Shown: piece by piece, positions 6,897-15,389 of the stretch | Position numbering within the stretch: the stretch's first letter is position 1 | How the letters are laid out: each line of letters begins with the position of its first letter | Assembly (NCBI GenBank): GCA_045118075.1 | Contig: JBGUOI010000244.1 | Span: 1 to 26,857, forward strand | DNA from: Merdiplasma sp045118075 | Lineage (GTDB): Bacteria; Bacillota; Clostridia; Lachnospirales; Lachnospiraceae | Length of the DNA: 26,857 nucleotides | Direction of reading: 5' to 3' | Notes under the pieces: generated by a model | Database searches by the model: none | What the model was told of the DNA's origin: nothing | What the model saw: only the letters and a program-made list of their open reading frames with translations | Position numbers and translations under genes: made by a program

Positions 6897-7512
6897 CTGG
6901 AAAGAATACTACCTGGAGCTTGAGCCGGAAAGGCGGGCACAGATCCTCGAAAGGCTTCTCAAAGAGGTTCCGGATGACGGATCTGACCGCTTCAGGAAGA
7001 AACTGTTTGAACTGCGTTATCTTGAAACGGATCATCGAAGCCGGGAAGTTGATTATTCCAGGCCTTCCGTTGACCGGTACCTTTGGCAGTGCGTGAATTT
7101 CGTTCAGCTTTATGAGACGTCCCGTTTTTTCAAAAGGGGTGCCCGCAGGGAAGTGACGCAGTTCCTGTCCGGGAACGGATATATTGAGGCCATGGAAGCC
7201 GGTCCCGACGGAGAAAGAGCTCTTTACTGGGAGATCCGCAACGCTGCAAGACGCTTTTTCAAGACCTGCAGCGGGACCGAATACAGAAGGGCGCTTTTCG
7301 GACTGATGAGCCCCGGCAAAGCGGATCAGAAAAACCAGATGTGTCTGGATACCTGGAAGATGACGGAAGGGATCGCGCACAGACTGGGTATTGCAAAAGA
7401 CCTGTCTGTTTGGACGAAAGCCGTGATGGATGAGTATCATACCACGGATCCGCTGGCGGAAGACCGGATGAGAAAACTGATTCTGGAACGCGGCCCGGGA
7501 AAGAAACAGTAA
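6865..7512 (+). CDS. Unidentified helical cytoplasmic protein in the fucose operon
   Basis: I do not recognise this 215-residue protein with confidence; it may belong to a Lachnospiraceae-restricted domain of unknown function. It has no signal peptide, membrane span, nucleotide-binding loop or metal-cluster motif. It is rich in Arg, Glu, Lys and aromatic residues and reads as almost all alpha-helix, opening with a long charged helix (YYLELEPERRAQILERLL) and having a middle part rich in Tyr, Phe and Trp. It is clearly coding: it fills the space between the dehydrogenase and the first importer permease with 19-base gaps. The start is uncertain. ATG 6865 and ATG 6883 are both in frame, neither has a good ribosome site, and both lie inside the GGGTC hairpin, so translation may depend on coupling to the upstream gene. 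A role with the importer or as a regulator is a guess from position only. Confidence 0.7.
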   Translation: MVDKDVMGSAPWKEYYLELEPERRAQILERLLKEVPDDGSDRFRKKLFELRYLETDHRSREVDYSRPSVDRYLWQCVNFVQLYETSRFFKRGARREVTQFLSGNGYIEAMEAGPDGERALYWEIRNAARRFFKTCSGTEYRRALFGLMSPGKADQKNQMCLDTWKMTEGIAHRLGIAKDLSVWTKAVMDEYHTTDPLAEDRMRKLILERGPGKKQ

Positions 7513-7531
7513 TTTACAGGAGGGATGTCAG

Positions 7532-8509
7532 TTGAAAACGATCAAAAACAATCCGATAGTCAAAAAACTTGGCTTTAACCGGATTATCCTATTTATTATC
7601 CTGCTTTTGATGTATGGGGCCTTTTCCCTGATCATTCCGGGATTTGCAAGCACAGCACGTATTATGAGCATCCTGAACTATGTCTATTTTCTCGGCTTTC
7701 TCGCTCTGGGCGTCACGTTCGTGATCGCGACGGGAGGTATCGATTTTTCCATAGGACCGGTAATGTTCTGCTGTGCACTGATGTCCGGCTATACGCTGAA
7801 CACCTATGGAGCACCGGTGATCGCGGCACTGTTGATGAGCGTTGTCATCGGCCTGCTTTTCGGATGCTTCAACGGATACCTGGTTGCCTATGTCGGTGTT
7901 CCTCCGTTTATCGTCTCCATGGCGACTATGAACATCGCGAAAGGTCTGGGATCGGTGTTTACCAAAACACAGTCTGTCAGCTGGCCCCAGAGCAATGATC
8001 CCACGGGGAACGGGTGGTTCAGAAATCTGGTTAAAGTAGACGGTATCCCCACGGGACTGATCGTGTTTATTATTGCCATAATCATTCTGTATATCGTGAT
8101 GAACAACACCAAGGCCGGGCGTTATATCCTTTGTCTGGGAAGCAATAAAGAAGCTGTCCGCCTTTCGGGCGTCAACGTCCGCAAATGGCAGATGCTGGCG
8201 TATGTGATCTGCGGAACCATGGCCGGGATCGCCGCCATCTTCTTTGTCAGCGCCTACACCACCGTTCAGCCCGGACTTGGCGATACCTACAACAATGAAG
8301 CGATCGCCTCTTGTGTTATGGGCGGAACTTCTATGGGAGGCGGGCTGGCATCCATCGGCGGCACCGTGATCGGCGTATTTGTCATATCTCTCCTGCAGGA
8401 AGGAATCATGGCAATGCGTATGACCAAGGAAGTGCAGATGATCATTACCGGTCTGATCGTCATTGTGTTTGTCTATGCGGATGTTTCCGCGAGACGGCGC
8501 AAGAACTGA
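7532..8509 (+). CDS. Ribose-type ABC sugar importer, first permease (probable L-fucose)
   Basis: Membrane permease of 325 residues of the RbsC/BPD_transp_2 class (CUT2 sugar importers). It has 8-10 hydrophobic segments, the conserved ATGGIDFSIG-type segment near residues 66-75, the GLLFGCFNGYLVAYVGVPPFIVSMATM core, and GTSMGGGLASIGGTVIG in the C-terminal half, all typical of RbsC. The start is TTG at 7532 with AGGAGGG at 7518-7524. It is followed after 19 bases by the double-domain ATPase and then by a second, different permease, so the transporter probably works as a heterodimer of membrane subunits rather than the homodimer usual for RbsC. L-fucose specificity is inferred from the adjacent fucIUA genes. 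Confidence 0.87.
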   Translation: MKTIKNNPIVKKLGFNRIILFIILLLMYGAFSLIIPGFASTARIMSILNYVYFLGFLALGVTFVIATGGIDFSIGPVMFCCALMSGYTLNTYGAPVIAALLMSVVIGLLFGCFNGYLVAYVGVPPFIVSMATMNIAKGLGSVFTKTQSVSWPQSNDPTGNGWFRNLVKVDGIPTGLIVFIIAIIILYIVMNNTKAGRYILCLGSNKEAVRLSGVNVRKWQMLAYVICGTMAGIAAIFFVSAYTTVQPGLGDTYNNEAIASCVMGGTSMGGGLASIGGTVIGVFVISLLQEGIMAMRMTKEVQMIITGLIVIVFVYADVSARRRKN

Positions 8510-8528
8510 CAGAAAGGAGAAGGAATAG

Positions 8529-10025
8529 ATGGGCGAAGTTATTTTGACAATGAGCGGCATCGACAAATCCTTCCCCGGTGTCCATGCGCTGGACCATGTC
8601 GATTTTGAGCTCAAACGGGGCGAGGTCCACGCGCTGATGGGTGAAAACGGCGCGGGAAAATCCACCCTGATGAAGGTGCTGACCGGTATCTATACAAAGG
8701 ATTCGGGAACCATCACTTTTGAGGGGAAAGAGGTGGAGTTCCATAATACGCATGACGCTCAGGAAGCAGGCATCGTCATCGTCCACCAGGAATTGAACAT
8801 GGTGGGTGACCTTACGGTAGCACAGAACATTTTTATCGGCCGTGAATTTAAGAAAGGCTTTATGATCGATGACCGCAGAATGATCGAAGAGTCAAAAAAG
8901 CTGTTCGACGAGCTGCACATCAATATCGATCCCAGAGCCAGGATGAGTGACCTGACAGTCGGTAAGCAGCAGATGTGCGAGATTGCGAAAGCCATTTCCC
9001 ACAAGGCAAAGGTGATCATCTTCGATGAGCCTTCAGCGGCGCTGACCGAGAAAGAAATCGAGGATCTGTTTAATATCATCCGCGATCTGCGGGCCCAGAA
9101 CCTGGGGATCATCTACATCTCACACCGTATGGATGAGATCAAGGTCATTACGGACCGCGTGACGGTCATGCGCGACGGTACTTACGTCGGGACGCTGATC
9201 ACCGACGAATGTACCAAGGAAGACATCATCAACATGATGGTGGGGCGCGTGATCTACGAAGAACCCAAGACGCACAGCATGGTTCCCGAAGACGCACCGG
9301 TGGTGCTGAAGGTGGAACACCTCAATGCCGGCAAGATGGTGCAGGATGTAAGTTTCGAATTAAGGAAGGGCGAGATCCTGGGCTTTTCGGGACTGATGGG
9401 CGCCGGCCGGACAGAGACAGCAAGGGCTTTGTTCGGAGCAGATCCCAAACAGAGCGGCGATATCTATATTAATGGTCAGAAGGTGACGATCAACTCACCT
9501 GAGGATGCCGTGAAACACGGTATCGGATACCTTTCGGAGGACCGCAAGCGTTTCGGTATCGTCATTGAGAAGACGATCACCGAAAACTCCACACTGGCTA
9601 CCCTGAAAGAGTATATGGCCGGGCTTTTCATCAATAAGAGTTCAGAGAAAGCGGTCACCGAGCAGTATATCAAGGAGCTGGATACAAGGACGCCCGGCCC
9701 GGACCAGCTGGTCGTCAATCTTTCCGGCGGAAACCAGCAGAAGGTCGTTATCGCGAAATGGCTGGTACGCAACTGCGATATCCTTATTTTCGACGAGCCG
9801 ACCAGAGGTATTGACGTCGGTGCAAAGAATGAGATCTACAAACTGATGAACCGGCTTGCTGCCGAGGGGAAATCAATTATCATGATCTCTTCGGAAATGA
9901 CGGAGATCCTTCGAATGAGTGACCGGATCATCGTCATGTGCGAAGGAAAGAAGACAGGCGAGATCCCCATTGAAGAAGCTACGCAGGAAGCCATTATGGA
10001 CAAAGCGACGCGTGATATCAAGTAA
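8529..10025 (+). CDS. Ribose-type ABC sugar importer, tandem ATPase
   Basis: Cytoplasmic ATPase of 498 residues with two fused ABC domains, as in RbsA, MglA and XylG. First domain: Walker A GENGAGKST at 38-46, signature-like VGKQQ around 144-148, Walker B with Asp166-Glu167 (IIFDEPSAAL). Second domain: degenerate Walker A SGLMGAGRTE at 287-296, signature LSGGNQQK near 398-405, Walker B with Asp422-Glu423 (ILIFDEPTRGID). The degenerate second Walker A is normal for this class, whose hydrolysis is carried mainly by one site. A good AGAAAGGAGAAGG ribosome site precedes the ATG. It sits between the two permeases, with 19 and 12 base gaps, so all three are made together. Family assignment is secure; the sugar is inferred from context. 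Confidence 0.92.
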   Translation: MGEVILTMSGIDKSFPGVHALDHVDFELKRGEVHALMGENGAGKSTLMKVLTGIYTKDSGTITFEGKEVEFHNTHDAQEAGIVIVHQELNMVGDLTVAQNIFIGREFKKGFMIDDRRMIEESKKLFDELHINIDPRARMSDLTVGKQQMCEIAKAISHKAKVIIFDEPSAALTEKEIEDLFNIIRDLRAQNLGIIYISHRMDEIKVITDRVTVMRDGTYVGTLITDECTKEDIINMMVGRVIYEEPKTHSMVPEDAPVVLKVEHLNAGKMVQDVSFELRKGEILGFSGLMGAGRTETARALFGADPKQSGDIYINGQKVTINSPEDAVKHGIGYLSEDRKRFGIVIEKTITENSTLATLKEYMAGLFINKSSEKAVTEQYIKELDTRTPGPDQLVVNLSGGNQQKVVIAKWLVRNCDILIFDEPTRGIDVGAKNEIYKLMNRLAAEGKSIIMISSEMTEILRMSDRIIVMCEGKKTGEIPIEEATQEAIMDKATRDIK

Positions 10026-10037
10026 GGGGGAGAGAAA

Positions 10038-11006
10038 ATGACCAAGAAAAAAACCATATTTTCCCAGGAAGTCATCGTCGCGATCGTTCTGGTGGGGCTG
10101 TATCTGATCTTCAGGACGATCAGTTCCGATTTCGGGAAATATACCACTTTCCTGAGCATGATGGACATTTCATATTATTATGCCCTGATGGCGATCGGAG
10201 TGGCCTTCCCGCTGATCACCGGCGGTGTGGATCTTTCGATCGGAACCGGCATGATCTGCTACGCACTGGCGGGTGGATTCCTGATCCGTAATTACAACTG
10301 CCCTACAGGCCTGGCGATCCTGGTATCCATTATGTTCGGCGTACTGATCGGCCTGTGCAACGGCGTGCTGATTTCCATCCTCGGACTTCCGCCATTTCTG
10401 GCGACGCTGTGCAACTGCATGATCACCAGAGGACTGGGGTCTGTCGTGACCGGATCATTCGCGGTGCCGTGGCCGACAGCGAAACAGCCGAACGGCTGGT
10501 TCCACATGATCTTTAAGATCACGACTGCCAGCAAGACCAAAATTCCCCTTGGCCTTCTGTGGATCGTGCTGCTGACGCTGCTGATGCAGTTCATTCTGGC
10601 ACACACGAGGTTCGGCCGTTATACCATTGCCATCGGCTCCAACAAGGAAGCGGCCATATTGTCCGGCATCAACGTAAAGTTTTACCATGTAATGGTCTAC
10701 GTGGTAAGCGGCCTGTTTGCCGGGATGGCTTCCATTGCTTACGCAGCGGTCATCAAGACCGTTCAGCCGGGCACAGGTGCCGGCATGGAGCTGGATGCGA
10801 TCGGCGGGGCCATTGTGGGAGGTGTATCCGCCTCGGGCGGTTACGGAACTATTTACGGGACAGTGATCGGAGCCTACGTGATCATCTTCCTGAAACAGGG
10901 CCTGCCGTATATCGGCTTCAACGCCAATATGCAGCAGATCATCACAGGCCTGGTCCTGATCGGCGCTGTGTGTATTGATATCATTAAGAGAAAAGTGATC
11001 AAGTAA
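10038..11006 (+). CDS. Ribose-type ABC sugar importer, second permease
   Basis: Membrane permease of 322 residues, again RbsC/BPD_transp_2 class and clearly related to the first permease but divergent. Shared landmarks are ITGGVDLSIG near residues 60-69, the LIGLCNGVLISILGLPPFLATL core, a GRYTIAIGSNKEAAILSGINV segment, and VSASGGYGTIYGTVIGAY. A ribosome site AAGGGGGAGAG precedes the ATG. Together with the gene at 7532 it gives two distinct membrane subunits per ATPase, an arrangement known for some CUT2 systems such as the AI-2 importer. The following 100-base gap carries two hairpins before the binding-protein gene. Fucose as substrate is inferred from the operon. Confidence 0.87.
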   Translation: MTKKKTIFSQEVIVAIVLVGLYLIFRTISSDFGKYTTFLSMMDISYYYALMAIGVAFPLITGGVDLSIGTGMICYALAGGFLIRNYNCPTGLAILVSIMFGVLIGLCNGVLISILGLPPFLATLCNCMITRGLGSVVTGSFAVPWPTAKQPNGWFHMIFKITTASKTKIPLGLLWIVLLTLLMQFILAHTRFGRYTIAIGSNKEAAILSGINVKFYHVMVYVVSGLFAGMASIAYAAVIKTVQPGTGAGMELDAIGGAIVGGVSASGGYGTIYGTVIGAYVIIFLKQGLPYIGFNANMQQIITGLVLIGAVCIDIIKRKVIK

Positions 11007-11015
11007 TTTATTTTG

Positions 11016-11068
11016 AAAATCACCTCTGTATCGGGGGATTTTTATACGGACCGGATACAGGATCCGGT
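11016..11068 (+). other. Two hairpins between permease and binding-protein genes
   Basis: AAAATCACC (11016-11024) pairs with GGGGATTTT (11034-11042) with one mismatch and ends in T-rich sequence, like a weak terminator. ACCGGAT (11050-11056) pairs perfectly with ATCCGGT (11062-11068) around a five-base loop. Such structures between importer genes often mark RNA processing or partial termination and can raise the level of binding protein relative to the membrane subunits. Confidence 0.5.
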
Positions 11069-11106
11069 TCCGGAAACTGTTTTCATTCGCAAAGGAGGAA
11101 AAAAGA

Positions 11107-12210
11107 ATGAAGAAAAAAGTGTTGGCTATCCTGATGGTTGCATCTCTGGCTGTAGGCGCATGCGTTCCGGTATTCGCGGCTGAGAACCTTTCCGACACCA
11201 CGGAAGGCGTTGCACAGTTCGAAGGACTGACTGCAAATGAAGCGTATGATTTCCAGATCGTTGTTAAATCCTTCCAGTCCACCTACTGGCAGGCAGCTTT
11301 GAAAGGTATGGATCAGGCAGCTGATGAACTGGGCGTTACCTACACCGCTCAGGGCCCCGCTTCCGAGTCTGACATCGCTGACCAGGTGAATATGCTCAAC
11401 AGTGCTATCAACGGCTCTCCCGCCGGCGTTGGCCTTGCAGCCTGCGACACTTCTTCAGTTCTGGAGTCCCTGCAGGCAGCTGTTGACGCAGGTGTTCCGA
11501 TCGTAGCATTCGATACCGGTATCGCTGATGCTCCGGAAGGCTCTGTTGTCTGCACCGTTGTTACCGACAACACCGCAGCCGGCGAAGTTGCTGCCGTCAA
11601 CCTGTATGAAGCTGTCAAGGATCAGATCGGCGACGGCACCGTCCGTATCGGTGAGATCAACCAGGATAACTACGCTCTGAACATCCAGCAGCGCGGCCTT
11701 GGCTTCATCAACAAGCTGATCGAGCTGGCAGCAGCTGACGGCTACACCGTAGCAATGGAAGGCAACGAGTTCTATGTAAACGCTGCTGAAGGCGCTGTTG
11801 AAGGCGACGCTGACATCATCCTTGAAGTCCGTGTTCCGGCTCAGACCACCGTTGACCTCTGCTCCACAGAGGCCGGCACCATCCTTGATAAGGAAGACAC
11901 CATTGCTGTATTCGGCTCCAACCAGACCGCTGCTGAAGGTCTTCTGGTTGCAAACGACAACCGCGAAGTTCTCGGCGACACTGTTGTCGGCGTAGGTTTC
12001 GACGCCGGTACCTCCATCAAAGCTGCTGTTGAAGACGGCACCTTCCTTGGCGCTGTTACCCAGTCCCCGCTGATGATGGGCTACTACTGCATCTATGCTT
12101 TGACTGCTGCCGCAAACGGCCAGGAGCTGATCGATGTTCCGACTGACGGTTACTGGTACAATGCCGAGAATATGGCTGATGAGAGCATTGCTCCGAACCT
12201 GTATGACTAA
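11107..12210 (+). CDS. Extracellular sugar-binding protein of the ribose-type importer
   Basis: Secreted binding protein of 367 residues, periplasmic-binding-protein type I fold (RbsB-like). An N-terminal MKKK plus hydrophobic core is followed by VGAC at residues 16-19 and VFAAE at about 22-26. Either a weak lipobox or a signal-peptidase I site would fit; a lipoprotein is the more usual form for a gram-positive importer. The domain starts with FQIVVKSFQSTYWQAALKGMDQAADELGV, and later has PIVAFDTGI, AVFGSNQTAAEG and VVGVGFDAG, all characteristic. AAAGGAGG precedes the ATG. Codon choice is visibly more biased (GCT, GTT, ACC, GGC, CTG) than in its neighbours, as expected for a very abundant protein. 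It is followed by a strong hairpin. L-fucose as ligand is inferred from position directly before fucI. Confidence 0.9.
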   Translation: MKKKVLAILMVASLAVGACVPVFAAENLSDTTEGVAQFEGLTANEAYDFQIVVKSFQSTYWQAALKGMDQAADELGVTYTAQGPASESDIADQVNMLNSAINGSPAGVGLAACDTSSVLESLQAAVDAGVPIVAFDTGIADAPEGSVVCTVVTDNTAAGEVAAVNLYEAVKDQIGDGTVRIGEINQDNYALNIQQRGLGFINKLIELAAADGYTVAMEGNEFYVNAAEGAVEGDADIILEVRVPAQTTVDLCSTEAGTILDKEDTIAVFGSNQTAAEGLLVANDNREVLGDTVVGVGFDAGTSIKAAVEDGTFLGAVTQSPLMMGYYCIYALTAAANGQELIDVPTDGYWYNAENMADESIAPNLYD

Positions 12211-12263
12211 TTGCCTGCTGTGTGATCGGTAATGCTAAGGCATGAATTGTCTTAAATGAACAG

Positions 12264-12299
12264 CAGGGTGTCCCATACGGGGCACCCTGTGATTGTTTT
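12264..12299 (+). terminator. Intrinsic terminator or attenuator before fucI
   Basis: CAGGGTGTCCC (12264-12274) pairs with GGGGCACCCTG (12279-12289) around ATAC, eleven pairs including one T-G. TGATTGTTTT follows at 12290-12299. It lies 53 bases after the binding-protein stop. I see no convincing promoter between it and fucI, so partial read-through seems likely. Confidence 0.75.
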
Positions 12300-12377
12300 C
12301 CCACCGGCTTGGAGAGGCTCATTGCTTTCCCGGCTTAGTGGACTTACTGTTAATTTTGGCTTATGGAGGTTACTGGG

Positions 12378-14189
12378 ATGGCTGATACTAGAAAACTGAT
12401 CGGAGGACGCCCCGTGATTGGCATCCGTCCCGTCATTGACGGCCGCAAAGGCCCGCTGGATGTGCGCGGTTCCCTGGAAGAACAGACCATGGGAATGGCA
12501 TTGAAGGCTAAAAAATTATATGAAGATAATCTTCGCTATTCGGACGGTACACCGGTAAAAGTCGTGATCGCTGATTCCACGATCGGCAGGGTTCGCGAGA
12601 GTGCCGCCTGCGCAGAGAAGTTTAAAAAAGAAGGCGTGGATATTACGCTGACGGTCACACCGTGCTGGTGTTACGGTTCCGAGACGATGGACATGGATCC
12701 TGCGACGATTAAAGGGGTGTGGGGCCTGAACGCGACCGAGCGGCCCGGTGCGGTTTACCTTGCATCTGTACTGGCGACGCATGCCCAGAAGGGGCTTCCG
12801 GCTTTCGGAATGTATGGTCATGAAGTGCAGGAAGCGGATGCGGAGGAGATTCCGGACGATGTGACGGAGATGCTTCTTCGCTTTGGACGTGCGGCGGTGG
12901 CTGTGGCGTCCCTTAGAGGAACATCCTATCTGCAGATCGGTTCCGTTACGATGGGTATCGGCGGTTCGATCATCGATCAGGATTTCATCGAATCCTATCT
13001 CGGGATGCGTGTTGAGTCTGTCGATGAGGTGGAAGTGATACGCCGCATGTCGGAAGGCATCTATGACGAGGAAGAGTATCAGAGAGCCCTTGCCTGGACA
13101 AAAGAAAAATGTAAAGAATGCTTTGACAAGAATCCGGACTGGATCCAGAAATCCCGCGAGGTAAAGGACGAGCAGTGGGAGTTCACGGTCAAGATGTATG
13201 TCATCATCAAGGACCTGATGCGCGGCAATGAGAAGCTGGCGGAGAAATTCCCCGAAGAAGCGCTCGGGCATAATGCCATCGCCGGCGGTTTCCAGGGACA
13301 GCGCCAGTGGACGGATTTCTATCCGAACTGCGACTATCCGGAAGCTTTCCTGGCTACTTCTTTTGATTATGACGGCGCCAGGGAGCCCTATGTGCTTGCA
13401 ACCGAAAACGATGTACTGAACGGCCTTTGCATGCTGTTCCAGAAGCAGCTGACCGGCAGAGCGCCGATGTTCTCCGATGTCCGTACCTACTGGAGCGGAG
13501 CTTCCGTGAAAAGAGTGACCGGTTATGACATCGAGGGTCATGCAAAAGACGCTGACGGTTTTATCCACCTGATCAACTCCGGTGCTTCCGCACTTGATTT
13601 TTCCGGTGTCTGCAAGGATGAGGAAGGCAATGCCTGCTGTAAGAAGTGGTGGGAAGTGACTTCCGAAGATATCGACAAGATGGCGGCGGCTACCGAGTGG
13701 GCACCCGCTGACAACGGCTATTTCCGCGGCGGCGGCTATTCCTCACGCTTTGTGACGAATGCGGAGATGCCCATCACCATGATGCGGCTCAACCTTGTGA
13801 AAGGTCTCGGACCGGTACTGCAGATCGCAGAAGGCTGGACGGTCGCGCTTCCGGATGAAGTGACGGATACACTGTGGAAACGTACGGATTATACCTGGCC
13901 GTGCACCTGGTTTGCACCTCGCTGTGATCATAAGGAAGGAAGCCCGTTCAAGAGCGCATATGATATGATGCGTGCCTGGGGCGCCAACCACGGATCTTCC
14001 GTATACGGCCATGTCGGCGCGGATCTGATCACATTTGCATCCATGCTCAGAATCCCGGTATGCATGCATAACGTACCGGATGAGAAGATCTACCGTCCGG
14101 CTGCCTGGGGCGCATTCGGAATGGACAAAGAAGGCGCGGATTACCGTGCGTGCAAGAACTTCGGACCGCTGTATAAAGCTTATAAATGA
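12378..14189 (+). CDS. fucI: L-fucose isomerase
   Basis: Cytoplasmic Mn-dependent ketol isomerase converting L-fucose to L-fuculose, the first committed step of the pathway. The 603 residues are close to E. coli FucI (591), and alignment from memory is strong throughout: IGIRPVIDGRKG, VTPCWCYGSETMDMDP, TERPGAVYLASVLATHAQKG, GFQGQRQWTDFYPN and FRGGGYSSRF. Metal/active-site residues correspond to Glu343 (ATENDVLNG), Asp367 (DVRTYWS, the same 24-residue spacing as in E. coli) and His545 (GHVGAD). Start: an in-frame ATG at 12363 overlaps the GGAGG ribosome site, which is properly spaced for ATG 12378. fucU follows after 15 bases. It could also act on D-arabinose, as other FucI enzymes do. Confidence 0.95.
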   Translation: MADTRKLIGGRPVIGIRPVIDGRKGPLDVRGSLEEQTMGMALKAKKLYEDNLRYSDGTPVKVVIADSTIGRVRESAACAEKFKKEGVDITLTVTPCWCYGSETMDMDPATIKGVWGLNATERPGAVYLASVLATHAQKGLPAFGMYGHEVQEADAEEIPDDVTEMLLRFGRAAVAVASLRGTSYLQIGSVTMGIGGSIIDQDFIESYLGMRVESVDEVEVIRRMSEGIYDEEEYQRALAWTKEKCKECFDKNPDWIQKSREVKDEQWEFTVKMYVIIKDLMRGNEKLAEKFPEEALGHNAIAGGFQGQRQWTDFYPNCDYPEAFLATSFDYDGAREPYVLATENDVLNGLCMLFQKQLTGRAPMFSDVRTYWSGASVKRVTGYDIEGHAKDADGFIHLINSGASALDFSGVCKDEEGNACCKKWWEVTSEDIDKMAAATEWAPADNGYFRGGGYSSRFVTNAEMPITMMRLNLVKGLGPVLQIAEGWTVALPDEVTDTLWKRTDYTWPCTWFAPRCDHKEGSPFKSAYDMMRAWGANHGSSVYGHVGADLITFASMLRIPVCMHNVPDEKIYRPAAWGAFGMDKEGADYRACKNFGPLYKAYK

Positions 14190-14204
14190 TAAGGAGACTG
14201 GATT

Positions 14205-14651
14205 ATGTTAAAGAACATTCCTCCGATTATTTCGCCTGAACTTTTATCGGTTCTCAATGAGATGGGCCATGGTGACAGGATCTGCATCGGGGACGGCAAT
14301 TTCCCGGGTTCTTCTGTGGCGGCGGCGGAAGGTGCGATCCTTCTGCGTGCTGACGGACACGGTGTTCCCGAGCTTCTGGATGCCATTCTTCAGCTGATTC
14401 CGCTGGATGAATATGTGGATACGCCTGCGATGGTCATGCAGGTCACCCCGCAGGATGCGGGACTGAAGGTGCCGATCATCGACGAGTATAAGGAGATCGT
14501 TGCCAGGTACGACGAGCGCGGCGGCGCTGCGTTTGGTTCCTATGAGCGATTTGAATTTTATGAGCAGGCGAAGAAATGCTACTGTATCATTCAGTCCGGA
14601 GAGACAGCGATCTACGCGAATATCATCCTGCAGAAGGGTGTCGTGAAATAG
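14205..14651 (+). CDS. fucU: L-fucose mutarotase
   Basis: Small cytoplasmic RbsD/FucU-family enzyme of 148 residues that interconverts the alpha and beta anomers of L-fucose, supplying the form used by the isomerase. The start LKNIPPIISPELLSVLNEMGHGD matches E. coli FucU closely, with the catalytic histidine at position 22. The C-terminal ETAIYANIILQKGV segment carries the conserved tyrosine (Tyr137). A central LLRADGHGVPELLDAIL stretch also fits. AAGGAG lies before the ATG. It is placed between fucI and fucA with gaps of 15 and 13 bases, so it is co-translated with the pathway enzymes. Confidence 0.93.
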   Translation: MLKNIPPIISPELLSVLNEMGHGDRICIGDGNFPGSSVAAAEGAILLRADGHGVPELLDAILQLIPLDEYVDTPAMVMQVTPQDAGLKVPIIDEYKEIVARYDERGGAAFGSYERFEFYEQAKKCYCIIQSGETAIYANIILQKGVVK

Positions 14652-14664
14652 GAGAGAGACAGCT

Positions 14665-15348
14665 ATGTTGATGAAGACTGCCAGAGAGCAGATCGTTATT
14701 TACGGAAACCGGATGATCACCGACGGATTGACTGTGGGTACGGCCGGAAATATCAGTGTTTATGACCCTGAAACCGGGTATATGGCCATCAGCCCGTCCG
14801 GAATCCCTTATGCGGATACCCGGCCGGAAGACATTGTGATCATGGACCTGCACGGAAATGTTGTGGAGGGAGACAAAAAGCCTTCCAGTGAGTTTTTGCT
14901 TCACAGTGCCTTTTATCTGGCGGATATCGGTGCGCAGGCAGTTGTGCATGCACATTCCATGTACTGTACGACACTTGCCTGTATGGGAGAGCCGCTGCGT
15001 TCGACCCATTATGCGATCGCGGAAGCCGGCATCGATATCCTTCCCCTGGTACCTTATCACACTTTCGGAACTCCGGAACTTGCACAGGCAACTGCAAAAG
15101 CCCTGAAGAGCGGAGGCAGAGGAGTCATCCTGGCCAACCACGGCATGTGCGCCAGCGGTGCCTCATTAAAGAACGCCTACGGACTGGCTCTTACCATGGA
15201 ATGGTGTGCGCAGGTACAGTGGCGCTGCATGTGTACGGGAAAGATGAACGTACTGAGCAAGGAAGAGATGGACGTGGCGCTGGAGCATTATAAGACTTAC
15301 GGGCAGGCTAAAAGCGAGGGAAGCCCCGTAAGCGGATATAATGGATAA
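14665..15348 (+). CDS. fucA: L-fuculose-1-phosphate aldolase
   Basis: Class II, zinc-dependent aldolase of 227 residues that splits L-fuculose-1-phosphate into dihydroxyacetone phosphate and L-lactaldehyde. The phosphate-binding GTAGNIS is at 25-31 and SPSG at 43-46. The catalytic Glu76 is in KPSSEF, and zinc ligands His95 and His97 (VVHAHS) with His159 (ANHGMC) match the aldolase/RhaD/AraD family. The start is ATG 14665 with AGGAGAG about seven bases upstream; ATG 14671 is a less well-spaced alternative. fucU lies 13 bases upstream. The close relation to ribulose-phosphate epimerases is noted, but the fucI-fucU neighbours settle the role. A perfect hairpin follows before the kinase. Confidence 0.92.
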   Translation: MLMKTAREQIVIYGNRMITDGLTVGTAGNISVYDPETGYMAISPSGIPYADTRPEDIVIMDLHGNVVEGDKKPSSEFLLHSAFYLADIGAQAVVHAHSMYCTTLACMGEPLRSTHYAIAEAGIDILPLVPYHTFGTPELAQATAKALKSGGRGVILANHGMCASGASLKNAYGLALTMEWCAQVQWRCMCTGKMNVLSKEEMDVALEHYKTYGQAKSEGSPVSGYNG

Positions 15349-15360
15349 AATCAGAAGACC

Positions 15361-15379
15361 AGGCGCTTTCAGGCGCTTT
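15361..15379. repeat. Tandem 9-base direct repeat between fucA and the kinase
   Basis: AGGCGCTTT occurs twice (15361-15369 and 15371-15379) with starts 10 bases apart, about one helical turn. This is the spacing of a protein-binding site rather than of a coding feature. No promoter is visible beside it, and no other copy was noticed in the window. Confidence 0.4.
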
Positions 15380-15389
15380 AGCTAAGAAG

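Noticed and set aside
7589..8665. 358-codon minus-strand open frame opposite the first permease
   Set aside because: Shadow of a clear RbsC-type gene; His/Asp-rich product typical of reverse reading of membrane protein codons.
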